Assembly (NCBI GenBank): GCA_947464665.1
Contig: CANHXV010000052.1
Span: 1-11,734 of the forward strand
DNA: 11,734 nucleotides
Origin: Comamonadaceae bacterium
Lineage (GTDB): Bacteria; Pseudomonadota; Gammaproteobacteria; Burkholderiales; Burkholderiaceae_C
Reading direction: 5' to 3'
Shown: positions 7,115-11,734 of the stretch, piece by piece
Layout: each line of letters starts with the position of its first letter
How positions within the stretch are numbered: the stretch's first letter is position 1
Notes under the pieces: generated by a model
Told to the model about the DNA's origin: nothing
Databases searched by the model: none
Seen by the model: only the letters and a program-made list of their open reading frames with translations
Made by a program: the position numbers and the translations under genes

Positions 7115-8392
7115 ATGAAAATTGACTCAGCCCCCTTACCTGATTTGCGCATCAATGCCCAGCGTCTTTGGCAGGCTTTGATCGACTTGGCCCAGATTGG
7201 CGCCACCGCCAAAGGCGGGGTGTGCCGTTTGGCGCTGAGTGACTTAGACCGCCAGGGACGCGACTTGGTAACCCAATGGGGTCGCGAAGCGGGCATGACG
7301 GTGACCTTGGACCAAATTGGCAATGTGTTCATGCGACGGCCTGGGCGCAACCCTGATTTGCCCCCCATCATGACGGGCAGTCACATTGACACGCAACCTA
7401 CTGGCGGTAAGTTCGATGGCAATTACGGCGTTTTGGCTGGCTTGGAAGTGGTGCGCTGTCTCAACGACCATGGCATTGAAACCGAAGCGCCCATCGAGGT
7501 GGCTTTTTGGACCAACGAAGAAGGTTCACGTTTTGTGCCAGTGATGATGGGATCGGGCGTGTTTGCCGGTGCTTTCTCTTTAGAGCACGCTTACCAAGCC
7601 CGCGACCAAGATGGCAAATCTGTGCGCGAAGAACTCGAGCGCATTGGCTACTTGGGCACCGAGGTGCCGGGGCAACACCCGATAGGCGCTTATTTTGAAA
7701 CCCACATTGAGCAAGGCCCAGTGCTTGAAGATGCAGGGGTCACAATTGGTGTGGTCACCGGGGTGTTGGGCATCCGCTGGTTTGATTGCACGGTCATGGG
7801 CATGGAGGCGCACGCCGGGCCAACCCCCATGCCTTTGCGACGCGACGCCCTGCAAGTGGCCACCACCTTGATGCAATCCGTGGTCGCTGTAGCACAGCAG
7901 TACGCGCCAGAGGGGCGCGGCACCGTGGGCATGGTGCAAGTCCACCCCAACAGCCGAAACGTCATCCCCGGACGAGTTAAATTCAGCATCGACCTGCGCC
8001 ACCCTACCGATGCGGGCGTGGACGCTATGGCCGATAAGGTCAAGGCCATGGCGCAGCGCTTACAAGCAGAAACCGGCCAAAGCATCCAGATTGAATTGGT
8101 TTCTAGCTACCCGGCCCAGGCCTTCCATGCTGAATGCGCACAAGCTGTCACCGAAGCTGCACAGCGCCTGGGTCACAGCCACATGCAGGTGGTCTCAGGT
8201 GCGGGCCATGATGCGGTGTACACCGCCCGCTTGGCCCCCAGCGGAATGATCTTTATCCCTTGCAAAGACGGCATCAGTCACAACGAGATCGAAGACGCCA
8301 AGCCAGAGCACATCGCTGCTGGCTGTAATGTTTTGTTGCATGCCATGTTGGCCAAGGCGGGGGTTGTGCGCAACGAGTTAAATATGTCTTGA
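7115..8392 (+). CDS. M20 Zn-dependent hydrolase: allantoate amidohydrolase / N-carbamoyl-L-amino acid hydrolase family
   Basis: A dinuclear metalloamidase of the HyuC/AllC/HpxK family, acting on ureido or N-carbamoyl compounds and releasing ammonia (and CO2). It has 425 residues from the ATG at 7115, the family norm. Metal ligands are visible in order: H90 ('GSHIDTQPTGG'), D101 ('FDGNYGVLAGLE'), E135/E136 ('TNEEGSRF'), H197 ('FETHIEQGPVLE') and H389 ('GISHNE'). The lid and dimer domain includes 'MEAHAGPTPM' at about 229-239. A TTG at 7079 in frame would add 12 residues that are not conserved, so I rejected it; AAAGA at 7102-7106 is a weak ribosome site for 7115. With a ureidoglycolate lyase divergently encoded beside it, allantoate or ureidoglycolate-type ureides are the most sensible substrates, but N-carbamoyl amino acids cannot be excluded. 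Confidence 0.92.
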   Translation: MKIDSAPLPDLRINAQRLWQALIDLAQIGATAKGGVCRLALSDLDRQGRDLVTQWGREAGMTVTLDQIGNVFMRRPGRNPDLPPIMTGSHIDTQPTGGKFDGNYGVLAGLEVVRCLNDHGIETEAPIEVAFWTNEEGSRFVPVMMGSGVFAGAFSLEHAYQARDQDGKSVREELERIGYLGTEVPGQHPIGAYFETHIEQGPVLEDAGVTIGVVTGVLGIRWFDCTVMGMEAHAGPTPMPLRRDALQVATTLMQSVVAVAQQYAPEGRGTVGMVQVHPNSRNVIPGRVKFSIDLRHPTDAGVDAMADKVKAMAQRLQAETGQSIQIELVSSYPAQAFHAECAQAVTEAAQRLGHSHMQVVSGAGHDAVYTARLAPSGMIFIPCKDGISHNEIEDAKPEHIAAGCNVLLHAMLAKAGVVRNELNMS

Positions 8393-8416
8393 GTCAACCT
8401 TGGATGACTAAAAGGC

Positions 8417-8438
8417 TTTGATGATCATGTTGATCAAA
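8417..8438. promoter_or_regulatory. Paired TGATCA palindromes, candidate operator
   Basis: Arms TTTGAT (8417-8422) and ATCAAA (8433-8438) flank a core made of two copies of TGATCA (8422-8427 and 8431-8436) separated by TGT. The second copy extends to TTGATCAA (8430-8437). The element is symmetric overall, lies 25 bp after the M20 hydrolase stop and 30 bp before the next start codon, and is A+T-rich, which argues against a terminator. It could be an operator for a local regulator controlling the oxamate hydrolase gene. The half-sites resemble FNR boxes (TTGAT/ATCAA), but the spacing is 10 instead of 4. Confidence 0.42.
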
Positions 8439-8468
8439 AGTTAACCAGCTTTTTTCAAAGGAATAGCC

Positions 8469-10055
8469 ATGATTCGTACATTGAGTGCAGTGGGCGGCAT
8501 GCATGTGGCCCCGCACCATTTGGCCGCACAGGCGGGCCGCGATGTTTTGCGCGAAGGCGGCAATGCCATTGAAGCCATGGTGGCCGCGGCTGCCGCTATT
8601 GCGGTGGTGTATCCACACATGAACGCCATTGGAGGTGATGGTTTCTGGCTGATTCACGAACCAGGAAAACCGCCTGTCGCGATTGATGCTTGCGGCAGTG
8701 CTGCTGGCTTGGCCACTCGCGACTTTTATGCCGGCGATTCGGTGATTCCGCCGCGTGGCCCCAAGGCCGCACTGACAGTGGCTGGTACCGTTGGTGGCTG
8801 GGCCAAGGCGCTGGAAGTTGCCGCCCCCTGGGGTCAAGCGCTACCACTTTCACGTCTGCTGTCGGACGCAATTCGCCACGCTGAGAAGGGCGTGCCCGTG
8901 ACGGCTGGACAAAGCGAATTGACAGCGCAAAAGCTACCGGGTTTGAAGGACGTGCCTGGCTTTGCCCATGCTTTCTTGGTGAACGGCGCGCCGCCCCCGG
9001 CAGGTTACTTACTGCGCCAACCTGCGTTGGCCAATACATTGAGAACCTTGGTCGAGCACGGGCTTGATGATTTTTACCGAGGTAGCATTGCCGAGCTCAT
9101 GGCCCGTGAACTGCAAAGTCTGGGAAGTCCTCTGCGCCAGTCTGACTTTGCTGCTTATTCGGCCCAATTGGTGCAGCCTCTGTCGGTTCGCCTGGCCGAT
9201 GCCACGGTTTACAACCTGCCGCCCCCAACGCAAGGTTTGGCCGCGCTCATGATTTTGGGTTTGTTTGACCGCCTTGGCGTGAAGGAGGGCGAGAGCTTTG
9301 CTCACCTACACGGCTTGGTCGAGGCGACCAAGCGAGCCTTTCGGGTGCGCGAGCGCGTGGTCACCGATCCGCGTCGTTTACCAGCCGATCCGCAAAGCTT
9401 TCTTACTGCTGGGTCCTTAGATGCATTAGCCGCCGAGATCGACCATACGCGTGCGCTGCCTTGGCCAGATCCTGCTGCTCATGGGGACACCATCTGGATG
9501 GGCGCAGTAGATGCACAAGGCCGCGCTGTTAGCTTCATTCAAAGTGTTTATTGGGAGTTCGGTTCGGGGGTAGTACTGCGCGACACCGGTGTGACTTGGC
9601 AGAACCGGGGGAGCAGTTTTTCACTGGATCCGCGCGCACTCAATGTGCTCGAGCCTGGGCGCAAACCCTTTCACACGCTCAATCCGTCCTTGGCGCATTT
9701 CGACGATGGCCGTGTCATGCCCTACGGCACGATGGGTGGTGAGGGTCAGCCGCAAACGCAGGCCGCAGTGTTCACGCGTTATGCACGATTTGGACAGACG
9801 TTGCAACAAGCCATCACTGCGCCGCGCTGGCTGCTGGGCCGCACTTGGGGCGACGTCAGCACCTCCCTCAAACTTGAGAGCCGCTTTGACCCGGCCTTGA
9901 TTCAAGCTTTAAAGGATGCAGGCCATCAGGTGGAGTTGCTACCGGAAGCCTACAGCGACACCATGGGTCACGCGGGCGCCTTGGTGCGTCATTCGGACGG
10001 TCTGATTGAGGGTGCGGCAGACCCGCGCAGCGACGGATTGGTGGCTGGCGTTTGA
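8469..10055 (+). CDS. hpxW: Oxamate amidohydrolase-like Ntn hydrolase, gamma-glutamyltransferase fold
   Basis: A 528-residue member of the gamma-glutamyltransferase superfamily. These proenzymes cut themselves to expose an N-terminal Thr; here that is T341 in 'HGDTIWMGAVDAQG', giving a large N-terminal and a small C-terminal subunit. Other family marks are 'GGNAIEAMVAAAAA' (30-43), 'GGDGFWLIH' (55-63), 'TVAGTVGGWAKAL' (103-115), 'FGSGVVL' (364-370) and 'GTMGGEGQPQTQA' (420-432). No signal peptide is seen, unlike periplasmic glutathione-degrading enzymes, which fits cytoplasmic HpxW (oxamate to oxalate plus ammonia). The DUF3225 gene just downstream is the partner of hpxW in Klebsiella hpxWXYZ and supports the call. 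AAAGGA at 8457-8462 is a good ribosome site. A true gamma-glutamyl hydrolase remains possible. Confidence 0.85.
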   Translation: MIRTLSAVGGMHVAPHHLAAQAGRDVLREGGNAIEAMVAAAAAIAVVYPHMNAIGGDGFWLIHEPGKPPVAIDACGSAAGLATRDFYAGDSVIPPRGPKAALTVAGTVGGWAKALEVAAPWGQALPLSRLLSDAIRHAEKGVPVTAGQSELTAQKLPGLKDVPGFAHAFLVNGAPPPAGYLLRQPALANTLRTLVEHGLDDFYRGSIAELMARELQSLGSPLRQSDFAAYSAQLVQPLSVRLADATVYNLPPPTQGLAALMILGLFDRLGVKEGESFAHLHGLVEATKRAFRVRERVVTDPRRLPADPQSFLTAGSLDALAAEIDHTRALPWPDPAAHGDTIWMGAVDAQGRAVSFIQSVYWEFGSGVVLRDTGVTWQNRGSSFSLDPRALNVLEPGRKPFHTLNPSLAHFDDGRVMPYGTMGGEGQPQTQAAVFTRYARFGQTLQQAITAPRWLLGRTWGDVSTSLKLESRFDPALIQALKDAGHQVELLPEAYSDTMGHAGALVRHSDGLIEGAADPRSDGLVAGV

Positions 10056-10150
10056 GCGACCGCTCCGCCTTTTTCGAAGATGTTGCATTTCCCGTGGCGA
10101 ATAGACTGCCTCGCCTTGGCTCAACACATTTAAACAAAGTGAGGTTTTGA

Positions 10151-10525
10151 ATGGATATCAATTTGCCAGATGTGGTTGCTGAAGTGAGCGCTGTTTTTGA
10201 ACAATACGAGCAAGCCTTGGTGAGTAACAACGTGGAGGTGCTGGATGCTCTGTTTCACAACAGTCCGCATACCTTGCGCTATGGCGCTACTGAGAACTTG
10301 TATGGCTACGAGGCCATTCGGGCCTTTCGGGCCGGGAGGCCTTCTAAAGGGTTGGCGCGCGAGCGCATGAACATTGTCATCACCACATATGGTCGCGACT
10401 TTGCCACGGCCAACACAGAGTTTCATCGGGTGGGAAGTGAGCGTACCGGGCGCCAAAGCCAAACCTGGGTGCGCACCGCAGAGGGCTGGCGCGTGGTTGC
10501 CGCGCACGTCAGTTTGCTGGCATAA
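10151..10525 (+). CDS. hpxZ: DUF3225 / AtzH-like protein, oxalurate catabolism protein HpxZ
   Basis: A small 124-residue protein of the DUF3225 (AtzH-like, SnoaL/NTF2-like fold) family, linked in Klebsiella to oxalurate/oxamate use through hpxWXYZ; its biochemical role is not firmly established. Features are the amphipathic N-terminal helix with 'FEQYEQALVSNNVEVLDALF' (16-35), 'HTLRYGATENLYGYEAI' (40-56), the 'RAFRAGRPSKGLARE' segment and the C-terminal 'QSQTWVRTAEGWRVVAAHVSLL' strands typical of NTF2-like cones. GTGAGG at 10139-10144 is a good ribosome site with 6-nt spacing. The 95-bp gap after the hydrolase gene has no clear terminator, so the two are likely co-transcribed. No HpxX (DUF4089) gene is seen between them. 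Confidence 0.86.
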   Translation: MDINLPDVVAEVSAVFEQYEQALVSNNVEVLDALFHNSPHTLRYGATENLYGYEAIRAFRAGRPSKGLARERMNIVITTYGRDFATANTEFHRVGSERTGRQSQTWVRTAEGWRVVAAHVSLLA

Positions 10526-10594
10526 GTGGATGCAACTTGTTCGCTCGTTGACCTACCTTTATTTTTTCTCTGAGGCACACTCGAGTCATGCAAA

Positions 10595-10792
10595 ATGACG
10601 AAGGCCAACAATCTCGCAATCTATCCATACATTGTGTACTGCAGCCAAGCTGTTCAGCACATGGATAAAGAAGCGCTCGACAAAATAATTACAACCGCCA
10701 AACACCATAACCCCAGATTTGGCATTACTGGGTTATTGGTATTTGGCAGCGGTATCTTCTTTCAATGGTTGGAAGGTGCTGGAGAAACTTAA
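10595..10792 (+). pseudogene. Truncated BLUF blue-light sensor domain
   Basis: A 65-residue open frame corresponding to the N-terminal two thirds of a BLUF (blue-light using FAD) domain. The flavin-site residues are present with exact family spacing: Y15 ('IVYCSQA'), N39 ('KHHNPRFGITGLLVF') and Q57 ('FFQWLEG'), i.e. +24 and +42 as in AppA (Y21/N45/Q63). It stops at TAA (10790-10792) right after 'LEGAGE', so the last strand and capping helices, including the conserved Trp/Met region, are missing. Shifting +1 gives about 14 more codons without a convincing BLUF match. It has no good ribosome site and is more A+T-rich than its neighbours. I read it as a decayed gene; a stand-alone mini-protein is less likely. 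Confidence 0.75.
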
Positions 10793-10898
10793 CAACCTAG
10801 TCTCGAACCAGGCCACCGCGCATTAACTAAGTAGATCAATGCCGCCCCACATTCTGGTTGTAACGCATGATGCGCCCATGAGTGTCCTCACTTTTCAG

Positions 10899-10942
10899 TT
10901 AAATTAACTTCAATATGGTGCATTAAATTCAGTTTTAGTGCA
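10899..10942. repeat. Imperfect tandem repeat, candidate activator sites
   Basis: Two adjacent units each begin with TTAAATT and end with GTGCA: 10899-10922 (24 bp) and 10923-10942 (20 bp). The GTGCAT motifs start at 10918 and 10938, exactly 20 bp or about two helical turns apart. On the opposite strand the ends read TGCACCA and TGCACTA, the form of NtrC half-sites, though here they are direct rather than inverted. They lie about 75-120 bp upstream of the predicted sigma-54 start, where enhancer-binding proteins normally sit. Confidence 0.4.
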
Positions 10943-10991
10943 TCGATATGCCCAATTGGAAGCGAAAAGGGGCGCCAGCTTAGTGCGCGTT

Positions 10992-11008
10992 CGGCACGAT
11001 CCATGCTT
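10992..11008 (+). promoter_or_regulatory. Candidate sigma-54 (-24/-12) promoter
   Basis: CGGCACGATCCATGCTT matches the consensus TGGCACG-N4-TTGCW at all but two positions. The invariant GG (10993-10994) and GC (11005-11006) are separated by exactly 10 bases. The predicted transcription start is near 11018, leaving a leader of about 30 nt before the ATG at 11047. This suggests activation by an enhancer-binding protein such as NtrC, and nitrogen-limited expression of the downstream gene. Confidence 0.58.
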
Positions 11009-11046
11009 AAAGAGAGTACCTCCTAGCTGGAAAACGCGAAGTTCTG

Positions 11047-11734
11047 ATGAGCAGCCTTATATTCAATGAGATGAGCGACGCGCAAGGCATCGCCCGCCCG
11101 CATTACCAAGCCTTTGACAACTGGCTCAAAGGCGTCTCAGCAGATACCGTGCACGTCAAGCAAACTGAGGCCGACCTGATCTTTAGGCGCACCGGGATTA
11201 CATTTTCACTCAACGGCGATGAAGGCGGTACCGAGCGCCTGATACCCTCAGACCTGATACCCCGCATCATCCACGGCAAAGAATGGGCGCACTTGGAAAA
11301 AGGCTTGGTGCAACGCGTCAAAGCAATCAACATGTTTTTGCACGATGTCTACCACCACCAGCGTATTTTGAAAGCAGGCTTGATACCCGCCGAACAAGTG
11401 CTGGCCAACTCGCAGTTCATGCCAGTGATGCTGGGCCTAGACTTGCCGCACCAGATCTACGCACACATTACCGGTGTGGACATTGTGCGGCATTCAGACG
11501 GCGATTTTTATGTATTAGAAGACAACTTGCGCGTGCCATCGGGTGTGTCCTATATGTTGAGCAACCGCTTGCTGATGATGCGATTGTTCCCTGATTTGTT
11601 CCGTCGTTATGCAGTACGCCCGGTCGAGCATTACCCGGCGCTGCTGTTGCAAACCTTGCGCTCGGCCAGTTGGGTGGACCAGCCCACAGTGGTGCTGCAC
11701 ACGCCGGGGCGTTTCAACAGCGCTTATTTCGAAC
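11047..11734 (+). CDS. Circularly permuted ATP-grasp type 2 protein (COG2308/DUF404-DUF407), 3' end missing
   Basis: The first 229 residues of a protein usually about 470-490 long; the frame runs open off the window. Family blocks are 'FNEM' (6-9), 'ARPHYQAFDNWL' (16-27), 'FRRTGITFSL' (46-55), 'TERLIPSDLIPRII' (62-75), 'LVQRVKAINMFLHDVYH' (87-103), 'ANSQFMP' (120-126) and the hallmark 'EDNLRVPSGVSYML' (158-171). The family is thought to form an amide or peptide bond using ATP and is normally encoded with alpha-E (DUF403) and transglutaminase-like protease genes, which should follow beyond the edge. The ATG at 11047 keeps the conserved FNEM block, so it is preferred over 11071; GAAG at 11038-11041 is a weak ribosome site. 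An in-frame stop at 11008-11010 bounds the start. Confidence 0.93.
   Translation, partial: MSSLIFNEMSDAQGIARPHYQAFDNWLKGVSADTVHVKQTEADLIFRRTGITFSLNGDEGGTERLIPSDLIPRIIHGKEWAHLEKGLVQRVKAINMFLHDVYHHQRILKAGLIPAEQVLANSQFMPVMLGLDLPHQIYAHITGVDIVRHSDGDFYVLEDNLRVPSGVSYMLSNRLLMMRLFPDLFRRYAVRPVEHYPALLLQTLRSASWVDQPTVVLHTPGRFNSAYFE

Larger units (their letters stand above)
10793..11046. other. 254-bp A+T-rich non-coding region upstream of the ATP-grasp gene
   Basis: I see no gene here on either strand. It contains two perfect 11-bp palindromes with a 1-nt centre, CGCATGATGCG (10864-10874) and GTTAAATTAAC (10898-10908), the imperfect tandem repeat and the sigma-54 candidate listed separately. No recognisable BLUF C-terminal coding sequence remains after the stop at 10792. 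Confidence 0.6.

Noticed and set aside
6612..7118. Plus-strand open frame of 168 codons opposite the ureidoglycolate lyase
   Set aside because: The minus-strand frame carries clear AllA motifs; the plus-strand translation has none and is rich in Cys/His/Arg as typical of shadow frames.
8418..8437. FNR/Anr binding site (TTGAT...ATCAA)
   Set aside because: The half-sites are 10 bp apart instead of the required 4, so a standard FNR dimer would not fit.
8469..10055. Periplasmic gamma-glutamyltransferase for glutathione use together with a Gsi-type importer
   Set aside because: No signal peptide is visible and the neighbours (DUF3225, AllA, M20 ureido hydrolase) fit oxamate/ureide metabolism better; kept only as an alternative.
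10095..10110. Possible sigma-54 element TGGCGAATAGACTGCC before hpxZ
   Set aside because: The GG-N10-GC spacing is right, but five specific consensus positions mismatch, which is expected by chance in G+C-rich DNA.
10533..10571. Terminator after hpxZ (CAAC/GTTG stem followed by a T-rich tract)
   Set aside because: The stem has only 4 bp with a 10-nt loop, too weak to call; the T-rich tract alone is not evidence.
1..11734. CRISPR array, tRNA, rRNA, insertion sequence or phage attachment site
   Set aside because: I found no regularly spaced repeats, no tRNA-like cloverleaf and no transposase or integrase coding sequence.

Overview
The window looks like a chromosomal segment of a Gram-negative betaproteobacterium, most likely Burkholderiales and probably Comamonadaceae (Limnohabitans/Rhodoferax-like). 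This is inferred from the moderately high G+C coding sequence, the style of the dipeptide-type ABC transporter genes, and the pairing of a ureide catabolic set with a circularly permuted ATP-grasp gene. No marker gene is present, so the genus is a guess.

Region 1 (1-5253) is a five-gene peptide/nickel-class (Opp/Dpp) ABC importer. It consists of a substrate-binding protein whose 5' end lies outside the window, two permeases and two ATPases with the OppF-like one first. A strong intrinsic terminator (1238-1276) separates the binding protein gene from the first permease gene, which should make the binding protein more abundant than the membrane parts. The second permease and the ATPases are tightly packed, and the two ATPase genes share an ATGA stop/start.

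Region 2 (5276-10525) is a set of C-N hydrolases that together resemble a ureide/oxamate (purine-ring) nitrogen salvage locus. It has an amidase-signature enzyme (AMI1-like), a ureidoglycolate lyase AllA on the minus strand, an M20 allantoate amidohydrolase/N-carbamoyl amino acid hydrolase, a gamma-glutamyltransferase-fold Ntn hydrolase of the oxamate amidohydrolase (HpxW) type, and a small DUF3225/AtzH-like protein (HpxZ). A coherent hypothesis is that the transporter imports a ureide or related amide and these enzymes release its nitrogen as ammonia and urea. The true substrate cannot be read from the sequence.

Region 3 (10526-11046) is A+T-richer. It holds a truncated BLUF blue-light sensor remnant that keeps its flavin-site Tyr/Asn/Gln at canonical spacing but stops after about 65 residues. 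After it comes 254 bp without a gene, containing small palindromes, an imperfect tandem repeat and a convincing sigma-54 (-24/-12) promoter candidate.

Region 4 (11047-end) is the first half of a circularly permuted ATP-grasp (COG2308-type) gene running off the window. Such genes are usually followed by an alpha-E (DUF403) gene and a transglutaminase-like protease gene. The sigma-54 element suggests nitrogen-responsive control, which would fit the theme of the neighbouring locus.
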